Counted from the first letter of the stretch, positions 46,292-56,027 are shown. The stretch: 64,000 nucleotides of DNA from Clostridium sp. (GCA_023663705.1 JAMPGY010000005.1:81837-145836); one strand, 5' to 3'. A program made the numbers and translations. Notes: generated from the letters alone by a model not told the origin.

Positions 46292-46882
46292 ATGAAACGT
46301 AAACTTGTTTTTGCCACCAACAATACCCACAAACTGGACGAAATAAAAGCTATACTGGGCGACAAAATAGAAATACTCAGCCTGAAGGACATCCACTGTG
46401 ATGCGGACATACCCGAAACGGCCGACACGCTGGAGGGCAATGCCAGCCTGAAAGCCCGCTACATCTACGACCACTACGGACTGGACTGCTTTGCCGACGA
46501 CACAGGGCTGGAGGTGGAAGCCCTTGACGGGGCTCCCGGCGTATATTCCGCCCGCTATGCCGGAGGCAACGGTCACGACTCGGAAGCCAATATGCACAAA
46601 CTGTTAGTTAATTTAAAGGAAATAATCAACCGTAAGGCACGATTCCGCACGGTTATTTCGTTAATAGAGAAAGGAGAAGAGTCGCAGTTCGAAGGCATCG
46701 TGGAGGGCTGCATACTCACGGAAAAGAGGGGAGGAGAGGGCTTCGGCTACGATCCCATCTTCCAACCGGAAGGTTACAACAAATCGTTTGCCGAACTGGG
46801 CAACGAGGTGAAGAACAAAATCAGTCACCGCGCCCGCGCCGTGGCTCTCCTTTGCAAACATTTGTCTGATCAAAAAGCTTAA
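46292..46882 (+). CDS. rdgB: XTP/dITP diphosphatase (non-canonical purine NTP pyrophosphatase)
   Basis: The 196-residue cytoplasmic housecleaning enzyme hydrolyses dITP and XTP before they enter DNA or [14 protein letters not shown] at the N-terminus, the metal and substrate block [26 protein letters not shown] (described by its core, [12 protein letters not shown]), and [10 protein letters not shown] are all present. It starts 15 bp after the YitT gene and is followed 6 bp later by porZ. Confidence 0.96.
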   Translation: MKRKLVFATNNTHKLDEIKAILGDKIEILSLKDIHCDADIPETADTLEGNASLKARYIYDHYGLDCFADDTGLEVEALDGAPGVYSARYAGGNGHDSEANMHKLLVNLKEIINRKARFRTVISLIEKGEESQFEGIVEGCILTEKRGGEGFGYDPIFQPEGYNKSFAELGNEVKNKISHRARAVALLCKHLSDQKA

Positions 46883-46888
46883 ATTGTC

Positions 46889-49195
46889 ATGAAGAAATAT
46901 ATTCTGTCCCTTTTGCTGTTGTGTTTGTCCATCAGTATGCAAGCCCAGGTGCTGGGCAGTTGGAAAGCCTATCCCGCCTATTGTATATCCACGATGAATG
47001 TACCGGCCGGAGAACGGATATATTCTTTATGCGAAGGCAATCTTTTCCACTATAACACCACAGATTCGGAAGTGTTCTGCTACGATCGTGTGAACCATCT
47101 CAGCGATTGCAAAATCAAGTTCATAGACTACTGTACATCGGAAAAGAAACTGATTGCCGTGTATGAAAACGGTAATATAGACCTCATCTACGACAACGGT
47201 GATATCTTCAATCTACCCCAATTGAAGAATGTGGTGCGCACGTCCAAGAACATCAACAACCTGTTCCTCTATAACCACATGGCCTATATAGCCACCAGTT
47301 TCGGAATGGTAATTGTGGATATGAAGAAAGAAGAGATTAGCGATACCTATGACTGGCACAAAGACGTAACGGCCATAGCTTTGGATGATAACCGGATATA
47401 CATGACAGCCGACAAGGAATTCCGCATAGGCGACCGGACGAAGAATCTGAAAGAATATGATAACTGGACATTCAAATGCAATTGGACCTGTGACAAACTG
47501 GTTATTTTCGACAACGAAATATTCTCCTTACGAAAAGGGTTAGGAATATATAAACACAATGTCAACATGGTACCCAACAAAAACATAACGGGCGACTTCA
47601 AATACATGGAACTCTATGATGGAAAACTGATTTCTGGCACTCCTAAAAAGCAGTATTTACTTGAATCGGCCAATGATTTGGAACATACGGACGAAAAGAG
47701 TGTGAACTACAGCAACGACTTCGTTTGTCTCACCTATAATAAAGGAATATACTGGGCCAGCCGGGGACTGCACGGGTTGCAACCCTACAAACTCAATAAT
47801 GCTACGTGGCAGCCTGTTCAAAGTGCCATCCAACCCAACAGTCCGGTCAGAGACAACACTTGCTATCTACGCTTTGCCGGTGAACGTCTGTTAGTGGCCG
47901 GTGCCTTCTACAACTATATAGGAAGGGTATATGACGGCACGGTGATGTATTACGAAAACAACAAGTGGACGAATTTTGAAGAGGAAGGAATACCCGAAAA
48001 AACAAACACTACCTACATAAACACCACCACCATAGCACAAGATCCTTCCGATCCCTCACACCATTTCGTTACGTCTACCCGTAACGGACTCTATGAGTTT
48101 CGCAATGCTAAATTCGTACGTAAATACGACAACCGCAACGCCTCGCTCAATACCATTCTTCCTGATGAAAAGGAACCTTGGAAACACGTTTGTGTTTCCG
48201 GCGTCACCTACGATAGAGAAGGCAACCTGTGGATGATAAACAACCAGATAGACACCATCATAAAAGTGATGAAACCCGATGGCAAATGGGTGCGTCTCTA
48301 TTATCCCGAACTGAAAGGAGCCGAAACCTGCGATTTCATTATGTTTGACTCCAACAACAACCTTTGGATGAATTCACGCCGTATGGATAAGAAAGGTATA
48401 TTCGTACTTAACACCAACGGAACACTGGAAAAAACATCCGACGACACACACTATCTGAGAAAAACCGTAACCAATCAGGACGGCACCACCTACAATACCC
48501 TATCCGAATATTACTGTGTGACGGAAGATCTGGATGGAAAGATCTGGATAGGTACCTCTCAAGGCCCTTTTATTATCAACAATCCGGCTGATTTCATCAG
48601 CAATGACTTCACGTATGAACAAATTAAAATAGCCCGCAACGACGGTACAAATCTAGCCGATTATCTGCTCGACGGTATAGCCGTGACATGCATCACCGTG
48701 GACGGAGCCAACCGAAAATGGATAGGGACCTCCTACAACGGAGTGTATCTGATCAGTGCCGACGGTCAGGAACTCATCCACCACTTCACCACCGAAAATT
48801 CGCCTCTGCTATCCGATAATATCTATTCTATTGCCATTCATCCGCGTACCGGAGAAGTTTTCTTCGGCACTGATAACGGACTCATATCCTACGCCAGCGA
48901 TGCCACAACACCCGAAGAGAATCTGAAAGACGATAACATCTATGCCTATCCCAATCCTGTAGAACCGGACTACACCGGACAGGTAAGTATCGTGGGACTC
49001 ACCCGGGACAGCGAAGTGAAGATAACCTCCAACACCGGCCAACTCATCTATTCCGGTATTTCTAACGGCGGAATGTTCACTTGGAACGTAAGAAACCGGC
49101 AAGGGAAGCGCGTGTCATCCGGCATCTACAACGTGATTACATCTACTGCAGACGGAAATGAAGCCGTGGTAACCAAGATTGCCGTTATCAACTGA
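46889..49195 (+). CDS. porZ: Type IX secretion system protein PorZ (propeller sensor-like)
   Basis: The 768-residue protein has a signal peptide (MKKYILSLLLLCLSISMQAQ). Its main body consists of two seven-bladed propellers, seen as repeats such as KIWIGTSQGPF, RKWIGTSYNGVYL and VFFGTDNGLISYA. A C-terminal sorting-type domain (about 685-768, YAYPNPVEPDY...SGIYNVITSTADG) follows. The architecture and length (P. gingivalis PorZ is close to 776 residues) match PorZ, an outer-membrane component of the T9SS attachment complex that displays A-LPS to the sortase PorU. It is 6 bp after rdgB. Confidence 0.82.
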   Translation: MKKYILSLLLLCLSISMQAQVLGSWKAYPAYCISTMNVPAGERIYSLCEGNLFHYNTTDSEVFCYDRVNHLSDCKIKFIDYCTSEKKLIAVYENGNIDLIYDNGDIFNLPQLKNVVRTSKNINNLFLYNHMAYIATSFGMVIVDMKKEEISDTYDWHKDVTAIALDDNRIYMTADKEFRIGDRTKNLKEYDNWTFKCNWTCDKLVIFDNEIFSLRKGLGIYKHNVNMVPNKNITGDFKYMELYDGKLISGTPKKQYLLESANDLEHTDEKSVNYSNDFVCLTYNKGIYWASRGLHGLQPYKLNNATWQPVQSAIQPNSPVRDNTCYLRFAGERLLVAGAFYNYIGRVYDGTVMYYENNKWTNFEEEGIPEKTNTTYINTTTIAQDPSDPSHHFVTSTRNGLYEFRNAKFVRKYDNRNASLNTILPDEKEPWKHVCVSGVTYDREGNLWMINNQIDTIIKVMKPDGKWVRLYYPELKGAETCDFIMFDSNNNLWMNSRRMDKKGIFVLNTNGTLEKTSDDTHYLRKTVTNQDGTTYNTLSEYYCVTEDLDGKIWIGTSQGPFIINNPADFISNDFTYEQIKIARNDGTNLADYLLDGIAVTCITVDGANRKWIGTSYNGVYLISADGQELIHHFTTENSPLLSDNIYSIAIHPRTGEVFFGTDNGLISYASDATTPEENLKDDNIYAYPNPVEPDYTGQVSIVGLTRDSEVKITSNTGQLIYSGISNGGMFTWNVRNRQGKRVSSGIYNVITSTADGNEAVVTKIAVIN

Positions 49196-49205
49196 CTAAC
49201 CGTAC

Positions 49206-50258
49206 ATGACCGCAAATCTCTGCTTCGCTCACCGTGAGAATGCCTTCACACTGCTTCGCTATGTGTTTGCTCTCTCACTGATGGCTTGGCACTACTGTGT
49301 GCTCACCGGCATGCACTATCCGCTTCCGCTCACAGCCGAACGTTGTGTACAAGGCTTTTTCATTCTGAGCGGATTTCTCACCATGGTGAGTTTTGAACGT
49401 CCGTTCACGCCAGCCGTCTACATACAAAGAAGATTCTACCGCACGGTGCTTCCCTATTGGATACCTGTGATAGTATGTTTTGTAGCAGGCACTTTACTCA
49501 CAACACTCTCTGTTAAAGAATACCTCCTTCATACCGATACCTGGCGTTACCTGTTTGCCAATCTGAGTTTTCTCAATTTCCTTCAGCCGGAACTGCCCGG
49601 AGTGTTCGCTCACAATCCACTTACAGCAGTCAACGGTGCACTGTGGAGTATGAAGGTCGAACTGCTCTTCTACGTCTCCGTGCCCCTTCTACACTTCCTT
49701 TTCAAACGCTTTCGGGCGCTTCCGATACTCTTTTTATTCTTTATGCTTTCCGTGGCTTACAACGAAGTTTGCCTCCATCTGTATGCCCATACCAAAGATG
49801 TCCTCTACCTTTTTCTCAAACGACAACTACCCGGTCAATACATCTACTTCTGCGGAGGTATGCTGGCCTATCATATCTATCCTTATGTATGCCGCCACCG
49901 ATTTACAGCAACCTTTATATCTGTTCTCTTCGTATTGCTCTCTACGGTCATAGCTCCGCTTAACTATTTCAACATACTCATCTATTCCCTTCTTCTGGCA
50001 TTCTTAGCCTATCTCATTCCCAACTATCAATCTGGTATAGGTAGATTGCCCAATCTCACCTATGGACTCTATCTTTACCACTTTCCCGTCATACAAATCT
50101 TCATTGCCAGCGGATTTCTTTCGTCTCATCTCCTGATCGGAACAACGGGAGCCTTTGTAGTTAGCGTTATGCTTGCGATGGCCGCATGGCGATGGATAGA
50201 ACAACCTCTGCACCGGAAAAGTTCCAAAAACAAAGCCATCACCTGCAATACGAAGTGA
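49206..50258 (+). CDS. Acyltransferase family 3 membrane protein
   Basis: The 350-residue protein has about ten hydrophobic helices. LLRYVFALSLMAWHYCVL with the conserved R-x-x-A and H early in the protein, and VQGFFILSGFLTM, are OafA/acyltransferase-3 landmarks; W-S-M-K-V-E-L-L-F-Y matches the usual 'WSLxxExxFY' block. Such enzymes O-acetylate surface glycans or other envelope molecules; the substrate is unknown. It starts 11 bp after porZ and is probably in the same transcript. Confidence 0.88.
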   Translation: MTANLCFAHRENAFTLLRYVFALSLMAWHYCVLTGMHYPLPLTAERCVQGFFILSGFLTMVSFERPFTPAVYIQRRFYRTVLPYWIPVIVCFVAGTLLTTLSVKEYLLHTDTWRYLFANLSFLNFLQPELPGVFAHNPLTAVNGALWSMKVELLFYVSVPLLHFLFKRFRALPILFLFFMLSVAYNEVCLHLYAHTKDVLYLFLKRQLPGQYIYFCGGMLAYHIYPYVCRHRFTATFISVLFVLLSTVIAPLNYFNILIYSLLLAFLAYLIPNYQSGIGRLPNLTYGLYLYHFPVIQIFIASGFLSSHLLIGTTGAFVVSVMLAMAAWRWIEQPLHRKSSKNKAITCNTK

Positions 50259-50289
50259 TGGCTGTATCTTATTATATACTATAATACAC

Positions 50290-51282
50290 CTACAATCCCA
50301 ACTTCTCCGAAATGTCCAGCATCCTACGGATGGGTTTGACGGCTTCTTGCGCCACAGCTGTGTCCACCTCTATCTCCGGCCATTCATATTTGAGACAATT
50401 ATACAGCTTACTCAAGGTAATCAGACGCATGTAATTGCACTCATTGCAAGCACACGTACTATCGTCAGGTGGAACAGGAATAAATGTCTTTTCGGGACAA
50501 GACTTACACATCTCGTGCAAAATGCCACTCTCTGTGGCCACAATAAACTCACGAGCTTCATCATGGATGGCAAAACGCAACAGAGCAGCCGTCGATCCCA
50601 CCACATCAGCTACTTTTACCACGGCTCCCTTACATTCGGGATGAGCCAGCACTTTAGCTCCGGGATGAATTTCCTTTAATTTCAAAATCTTCTCTACAGA
50701 GAACTTCTCATGCACGTGACAAGCACCGTTCCACAATAACATATTGCGGCCTGTGAGCGCATTTATATACCCTCCTAAATTCTTATCCGGTCCGAATATT
50801 AATTTGGCATCCTTCGGGAAACTCTCCACAATCTGGCGGGCATTGCTTGAAGTTACCACCACATCCGTCACAGCCTTGGTGGCCGCAGTGGTGTTAACAT
50901 ACGAAATTACCGTGTGATCGGGATGCTCCTTCACAAAAGCTGCGAATTGATCTGCCGGACAACTCTCGGCCAGCGAACAAGTTGCATTGAGATCCGGAAC
51001 TAATACTTTCTTCTGCGGACACAATATTTTGTTAGTCTCTCCCATAAAATGTACACCACACATCACAATGATGTCAGCCTCCGTCTGGGCGGCCTTCTGG
51101 GCCAAAGCCAAACTGTCGCCCACAAAATCGGCAATATCCTGCACAGCACCCTCCGTGTAGTAGTGAGCCATGATTACGGCATTCTTTTCCCTACACAGTG
51201 TGCGGATGGCATCCTTCAAGTTCAGTGTCTCGTCTATGGGTTCATCCGCATACCCCTTCCTCACCCAGTCTTCTTTCACCAT
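50290..51282 (-). CDS. nadA: Quinolinate synthase
   Basis: The 330-residue [4Fe-4S] enzyme condenses iminoaspartate with dihydroxyacetone phosphate to quinolinate in de novo NAD synthesis. IMAHYYTEGAVQDIADFVGDS is split here by its core AHYYTEGAVQDIAD; PDLNATCSLAESC, HPECKGAVVKVADVVGST and CACNECNYM carry the cluster Cys residues. It works with NadB (57749-59338), which lies 6.5 kb away on the same strand; NadC is not in the window. It is divergent from the trmH gene across an AT-rich region. Confidence 0.96.
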   Translation of the reverse strand: MVKEDWVRKGYADEPIDETLNLKDAIRTLCREKNAVIMAHYYTEGAVQDIADFVGDSLALAQKAAQTEADIIVMCGVHFMGETNKILCPQKKVLVPDLNATCSLAESCPADQFAAFVKEHPDHTVISYVNTTAATKAVTDVVVTSSNARQIVESFPKDAKLIFGPDKNLGGYINALTGRNMLLWNGACHVHEKFSVEKILKLKEIHPGAKVLAHPECKGAVVKVADVVGSTAALLRFAIHDEAREFIVATESGILHEMCKSCPEKTFIPVPPDDSTCACNECNYMRLITLSKLYNCLKYEWPEIEVDTAVAQEAVKPIRRMLDISEKLGL

Positions 51283-51743
51283 ATCCTTATATTATTTATT
51301 ATTCTTTTTTCTTTTTAAAGAAACTTATGTTTATGTATATTGTCTGTTGATAGTGTTCAAAATAAAATGCACTTATATTTGTTTGTGAAGTTATTAAAAA
51401 CAGGTATTGTTCCATAAACAGGTTATCAACGAAGTGTAATTTACCGTTTCCTTTGAAAATGAATGTCTCATAGCATTTATATTCCTGTTTTCAACTCTTT
51501 GTTCACAACTCGCAAAGTTAGAAACTTTAGGCTAAAGAAGCGTGTTTTTACGGGTGAAAAATGCGTTTAAATCCGGTTTTCTTCTTTTGCTTCTTTTTTT
51601 TGGTTATATGAATTATTCTCTCATGGGAGGCTTTTCCGTAGCTTCCAAATTTATTTATTATTTAGTATTCCTTTTTTATAAACGGGTTCTTAAGTACTTA
51701 TCCACCGATTTATTATCTTTGTCCTTTGAAAGCATATATAGAT
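51283..51743. other. AT-rich intergenic region, candidate replication origin (oriC)
   Basis: A 461-bp AT-rich space between divergent nadA and trmH. DnaA-box-like 9-mers (consensus TTATCCACA) occur at 51698-51706 (TTATCCACC, one mismatch), 51423-51431 (TTATCAACG), 51499-51507 (TTGTTCACA) and 51345-51353 (reverse strand CTATCAACA), the last three with two mismatches. Plus-strand base bias changes from C over G on the left to G over C on the right near here. No dnaA gene is adjacent. A weak open frame at 51542-51790 is not called. Confidence 0.45.
51714..51721 (+). promoter_or_regulatory. -7 element of the trmH-type gene
   Basis: TATCTTTG matches TAnnTTTG; the predicted transcript start near 51728 lies after an in-frame TTG but 16 bp before the ATG at 51744, which supports that ATG as start. 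No TTTG at -33. Confidence 0.4.
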
Positions 51744-52277
51744 ATGAGGAAATTGAAGATAACAGAGATGAATCGTCTCACACGCGATGAGTTTAAGAAA
51801 GCCGACAAACTGCCTTTGGTGGTGGTGCTTGACGAAGTGCGCAGTCTGCACAATGTGGGTGCGGTGTTCCGCACGTCTGATGCTTTTCGTGTGGAATGTG
51901 TTTATTTATGCGGTATTACGGCCACTCCTCCTCATTCCGAGATTCATAAGACGGCGTTGGGAGCCGAGGATACAGTGGAATGGAAATATACAGGAGACAC
52001 GATGGATGCCATAAATGAACTGAAGGAATCCGGTTATCAACTGATGGCAGTGGAGCAGGCTGAGGGAAGCACCTTGTTGCAGAACTTGTGTCTGGACAGT
52101 ACGAAGAAGTATGCCATTGTATTGGGAAATGAAGTGAAAGGTGTTCGGCAGGAAGTGGTTAATGCCTGTCATGAATGCATAGAGATACCACAGTTCGGAA
52201 CAAAACATTCGCTCAATGTGTCTGTAACGGCCGGCATTCTTATATGGGAATTTGCACGGTTATTAAAAATGTGTTGA
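51744..52277 (+). CDS. TrmH/SpoU family RNA 2'-O-methyltransferase
   Basis: The 177-residue SPOUT-fold enzyme has the three family motifs: RSLHNVGAVFRTSDAF, IVLGNEVKGV and IPQFGTKHSLNVSVTAGI, which form the knotted SAM site. It methylates a ribose in tRNA or rRNA; lacking an extra RNA-binding domain, it resembles the short TrmL/TrmH-type members, but the target is not defined. It faces the DUF4294 gene, whose stop is 8 bp from its own. Confidence 0.92.
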   Translation: MRKLKITEMNRLTRDEFKKADKLPLVVVLDEVRSLHNVGAVFRTSDAFRVECVYLCGITATPPHSEIHKTALGAEDTVEWKYTGDTMDAINELKESGYQLMAVEQAEGSTLLQNLCLDSTKKYAIVLGNEVKGVRQEVVNACHECIEIPQFGTKHSLNVSVTAGILIWEFARLLKMC

Positions 52278-52285
52278 TAATAAAT

Positions 52286-52915
52286 TCAAAGTTGTCCGCT
52301 TTCCACCATGCGCACCACGCGCTCCACCATCTTATCGTCTTCTTCAGGATCATATTCTTTCTTTAGGCTGGCACCACATACTGTGGCAACCGTCTGGTAG
52401 AATCCCGACTTCAACGGACCGAAAAAAGCATGGATGATACGGTAAGCCGATTGATTGCATTCGCGGTTGATAAGTTTGATGAGAAGTTTTCCTTGTGACA
52501 ACGTAAGTTTTTTCACCTGAGGAGTATAGTCTTTCTTTATACATTTCTCCACAGCCTTGATATGTTCCTCTTTTGCCTTCTTGTCCGGTAGACTTTCCAG
52601 CGTTTCATAGGTTTCCAATATCAGCATGTTGGCCCGTTTGGCAATAGGTAGTGTTTTCTTCACGTTATATACCAATCGGTTGTAGCGTTTCACTTCCTTG
52701 TGGCTTTTGAATTTAAGAGGAGGATATATGGAAATTTCCGGTAAGACAAATACTTCTATGGAATCGTCTATATACCATTCTTTCTGTTTCTTCTTATGCC
52801 ATATTATAGGTATGCTTTCCAGTTGTTCATCCACCGGAATCATTTCATCTGTTTGAGCACTTGTATGCCCTGCATAGAGAAAAAAAGCTACTATGGAAAG
52901 CACTTTTTGAATCAT
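52286..52915 (-). CDS. DUF4294 family secreted protein
   Basis: About 209 residues from the ATG at 52915 (MIQKVLSIVAFFLYAGHTSAQ), a signal peptide; a GTG three codons earlier is less likely. IYPPLKFKSHKEVKRYNRLVYNV is the recognisable DUF4294 block (core FKSHKEVKRYNRLV). LSQGKLLIKLINRE and a C-terminal charged stretch follow. The family is restricted to Bacteroidota, periplasmic or outer-membrane facing, and has no known function. It is convergent with trmH and divergent from the HhH/barrel gene. Confidence 0.85.
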   Translation of the reverse strand: MIQKVLSIVAFFLYAGHTSAQTDEMIPVDEQLESIPIIWHKKKQKEWYIDDSIEVFVLPEISIYPPLKFKSHKEVKRYNRLVYNVKKTLPIAKRANMLILETYETLESLPDKKAKEEHIKAVEKCIKKDYTPQVKKLTLSQGKLLIKLINRECNQSAYRIIHAFFGPLKSGFYQTVATVCGASLKKEYDPEEDDKMVERVVRMVESGQL

Positions 52916-52990
52916 AATACACACAAAATTATAAATTAATTCAGAATGGATTATGAAATTTGCAAATAATATGCTTTGTTTGCATTTTAG

Positions 52991-55051
52991 ATGACCGTAT
53001 CATACTATAGAAAACAGATAATAGATTATCAACATTACGTGTTGGTAATATTGTTAACAGCCTTTTTTCTAATATCTTTTCCTGTTGATAAGATTTGTGC
53101 CCAAACTGTATCGTGGAATGATTTTATGGAATATATGGAGAGAGAATATGACGAGGGGGATGCAGATGAGGAGGAATGGCGTGAAGAGTTGATGATGATG
53201 TATGAAACTCCGGTTAATATCAATTGTGCCACGGACGATGAATGGGCTAAGATTGTGTTTCTCACTGAACGTCAGAAAGAGGATATACAGGCCTATATCT
53301 ATCGCTATGGCGGGATGAAAACATTGTCCGAACTGATGCTTATCGGTTCGTTGGATTACTATGAACGTGGTTTTCTCCGATTGTTTTTTTATGCCGGTGA
53401 TACGGTTATTGAAAAGAAACCATTTCAGTTGAAAAATATGTGGAAATATGGTAAAAACGAGTTAATATCTACTTTAAAGGTCCCTTTGTATCAGCGAGAT
53501 GGTTTTAAAAAATACGATAGGGAGACTTTGTTGAAAACGCCCAATAAAAAGTATTTAGGTAATTCTCTTTATCATAACATACGTTATGGCTACCGATATG
53601 CAGATCATCTGTATGTGGGTTTCACGGCAGAAAAAGATGCCGGTGAACCTTTTGGCAGTTATGGTAATTGGAGCTATGATTCTTTTTCTTTTCATATATT
53701 GTTGAAAACGCAGGGAAAACTCCGTGCATTGGCTGTGGGAGATTACAGGCTCAACTTCGGTATGGGATTGGTTATGGGTCGGGGAATGTTGTTTGGCAAA
53801 CAGACGGAAATACGTTTTGACCAAGGTATAAAGCGCTTCTTTTCCACTTCGGAACTGCCGCACTTTAGGGGGGCGGCAACCACGATTGGTTTGCATCATA
53901 CAGAAATAACCTTATTTGTCTCACGCACACGCAACGATGCCACTCTTAACGCAGACGGTACTGTGGCTACATGGAGGAAGGACGGTTATCATCGTACGGT
54001 CGGTGAATTGGAGTGCAAGCATAATCTGACGAGTACTATGGCAGGTGCAGCCGTAGTGCAGCGTTTTAGAGAAGGATATGTTGGAGTATTGGGATATTAT
54101 CAGATGTTCAACCGCTCGTTCGCTCCTGGTACAGCTTTCTATCGTACGTACTATCCGTCGGGAAAATGTTTTGCACTGACCAGTGCCTATTATGGCTACC
54201 GCCTCTCGCGTCTGTCGTTGGCCGGAGAGGTTGCTCATGCTTTCAACCATCACGGATGGGCTGTTGTCAACACAGCTTCCTACCGGTTCAATTCCCGTTA
54301 TCAGTTTCGGTTGATGCAACGTTATTATGCACCTCGCTATCAGTCTTTCTATTCAGGTGCCGTATCTGAAGGAACGGGCGTTACCAACGAAAATGCTTGT
54401 TATTTGGGTATGGAAGCCTCTCCGGTAGATTATCTGAAGATAGAAACCTATGCCGATGTTTTTTATTTCCCTTGGCCGCGTTACGGTTTGTCTCATTCCT
54501 CAAGAGGATATGATGTGTTGTTTCGTTGTCGCTCTTCGTTGACCGACCGATTTTCTTCCGTGTTCACTTATCGTGTGAAAAGGAAAGAGAAGTTTGATAT
54601 TTATCGCACCTATCATCGTTTGAAGTTGCAAATAGACGGGGCGTGGTCGGCACACTGGACGACACACACAACTTTGGCTTACAACCATACACCGGCAACC
54701 GACGGAACAATTGGTCATGGATTGCTGACGGCACAACAGATGGCGCTGAATATACCTTCCGGCAAAGGAAAGTTCACATTCTATGCAGCGTACTTCCGTA
54801 GTGATGATTACGAAAGTCGCCTCTACGGCTACGAACCTACTTTGCTTCATTCTTACTCCTTTCCTTCTTACAGTGGTGAGGGAATCCGTATTTCTCTTAC
54901 CGGACGATGGAATGTATGGCGTGGGTTGAGCCTAATGTGTAAATACGGACTCACCTCTTATTTTGACCGTGATGCCATCGGCAGTGGAACACAACGCATA
55001 GGACATTCGTCAATGAACGATTTGGATTTCCAAATGAAATACACGTTCTGA
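52991..55051 (+). CDS. HhH-motif outer-membrane beta-barrel protein
   Basis: The 686-residue protein has an N-terminal hydrophobic signal (YVLVILLTAFFLISFPV...ICAQ). A helix-hairpin-helix-like segment (about 70-130, TPVNINCATDDEWAKI and YGGMKTLSELMLIG) follows, then about 550 residues of alternating aromatic/polar strands ending MNDLDFQMKYTF. A terminal Phe after amphipathic strands is typical of Bam-inserted barrels. It is similar to Bacteroidota proteins annotated 'helix-hairpin-helix domain-containing', whose role is unknown. The HhH fold normally contacts DNA, so its place on an outer-membrane protein is odd. Confidence 0.82.
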   Translation: MTVSYYRKQIIDYQHYVLVILLTAFFLISFPVDKICAQTVSWNDFMEYMEREYDEGDADEEEWREELMMMYETPVNINCATDDEWAKIVFLTERQKEDIQAYIYRYGGMKTLSELMLIGSLDYYERGFLRLFFYAGDTVIEKKPFQLKNMWKYGKNELISTLKVPLYQRDGFKKYDRETLLKTPNKKYLGNSLYHNIRYGYRYADHLYVGFTAEKDAGEPFGSYGNWSYDSFSFHILLKTQGKLRALAVGDYRLNFGMGLVMGRGMLFGKQTEIRFDQGIKRFFSTSELPHFRGAATTIGLHHTEITLFVSRTRNDATLNADGTVATWRKDGYHRTVGELECKHNLTSTMAGAAVVQRFREGYVGVLGYYQMFNRSFAPGTAFYRTYYPSGKCFALTSAYYGYRLSRLSLAGEVAHAFNHHGWAVVNTASYRFNSRYQFRLMQRYYAPRYQSFYSGAVSEGTGVTNENACYLGMEASPVDYLKIETYADVFYFPWPRYGLSHSSRGYDVLFRCRSSLTDRFSSVFTYRVKRKEKFDIYRTYHRLKLQIDGAWSAHWTTHTTLAYNHTPATDGTIGHGLLTAQQMALNIPSGKGKFTFYAAYFRSDDYESRLYGYEPTLLHSYSFPSYSGEGIRISLTGRWNVWRGLSLMCKYGLTSYFDRDAIGSGTQRIGHSSMNDLDFQMKYTF

Positions 55052-55189
55052 GATGTGCTATTTTCAAGAAAAGCAGAGATAAAACTCCGGTTAGTCGGTG
55101 TATTTTCGGATATACATTTGCACAACTCATGGATTTTTGCGAATATTGCATCTGTTCCGTCATGTGGGACAATAAAAAAGAAAAAACGT

Positions 55190-55960
55190 ATGTCAACAGT
55201 CATATATTCGTCTCCTATATTCGGTCCCGTACACAGTCGCCGGTTGGGAGTATCGTTGGGAATCAACCTTCTGCCGGCTGACGGAAAGGTGTGTACTTTC
55301 GATTGTGTATATTGCGAATGCGGGTTCAATAGCGAACATCGTCCTCACACCCCGTTACCCACCCGGGAGATGGTGTGTAAGAAATTGGAGGAGAAATTGC
55401 AGGATATGTTAGTCAACGGTCCGGCTCCCGATGTGCTCACTTTTGCCGGTAACGGAGAACCCACGGCTCATCCCTGCTTTGCCGATATACTAAAGGATGT
55501 GCTTGTTTTGCGTGATCGATATTTTCCCAAGGCACGTGTAAGTGTGCTTAGTAACGCCACACAGTTGCACCGTCCTGACGTGGTGGAGGCATTGCTAAAA
55601 GTAGACAATAACATACAGAAATTGGACACCGTGGACATCGACTATATCCTGCGTACCGACCGACCCGTAGGGCACTACGATATACATCGTGTGATAGAAC
55701 AGCTGAAAGCTTTTCATGGTCGAGTCATTCTGCAAACTCTCTTTATGACGGATACTAACGGACAGTTTGACAATACTTCCGACCATTATGTTCTCCCTTG
55801 GCTGCAGGCGGTGAAAGACATAGCTCCACGTCAGGTGATGATTTATACGATAGATCGCGAGACACCGGATCATACGTTGCGCAAGGCCTCTTCCCAACAA
55901 CTTGATGCCATAGCCGATAGGGTGAGAAGGGAAGGGATAGAGGTATCTGTGTCCTATTAA
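55190..55960 (+). CDS. Radical SAM protein (COG0731-like)
   Basis: The protein is 256 residues from MSTVIYSSPIFGPVHSRRLG; a longer in-frame start is weakly supported. The cluster motif is CTFDCVYCECG (C-x3-C-x2-C). FGPVHSRRLGVSLGINLLP before it and TFAGNGEPTAHP after it are typical of the COG0731 family that includes wybutosine-synthesis-like and other uncharacterised enzymes. It probably cleaves SAM to modify a substrate that cannot be named here. It follows the barrel gene by 138 bp. Confidence 0.88.
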   Translation: MSTVIYSSPIFGPVHSRRLGVSLGINLLPADGKVCTFDCVYCECGFNSEHRPHTPLPTREMVCKKLEEKLQDMLVNGPAPDVLTFAGNGEPTAHPCFADILKDVLVLRDRYFPKARVSVLSNATQLHRPDVVEALLKVDNNIQKLDTVDIDYILRTDRPVGHYDIHRVIEQLKAFHGRVILQTLFMTDTNGQFDNTSDHYVLPWLQAVKDIAPRQVMIYTIDRETPDHTLRKASSQQLDAIADRVRREGIEVSVSY

Positions 55961-55998
55961 CTGTGTATAGGCGGAATGTGTAATGAAAAAACAGATAT

Positions 55999-56008
55999 CC
56001 GGTACCGG
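55999..56008. promoter_or_regulatory. CCGGTACCGG palindrome upstream of trkH
   Basis: A perfect 10-bp palindrome sits where the -33 element of the trkH promoter would be, so it may be an operator. Chance occurrence is possible. Confidence 0.25.
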
Positions 56009-56027
56009 AAGTATAAAAAATAATAGT

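Noticed and set aside
51542..51790. 82-codon open frame with a hydrophobic stretch upstream of trmH
   Set aside because: GTG start, overlap with trmH coding, and composition explained by AT-rich DNA.
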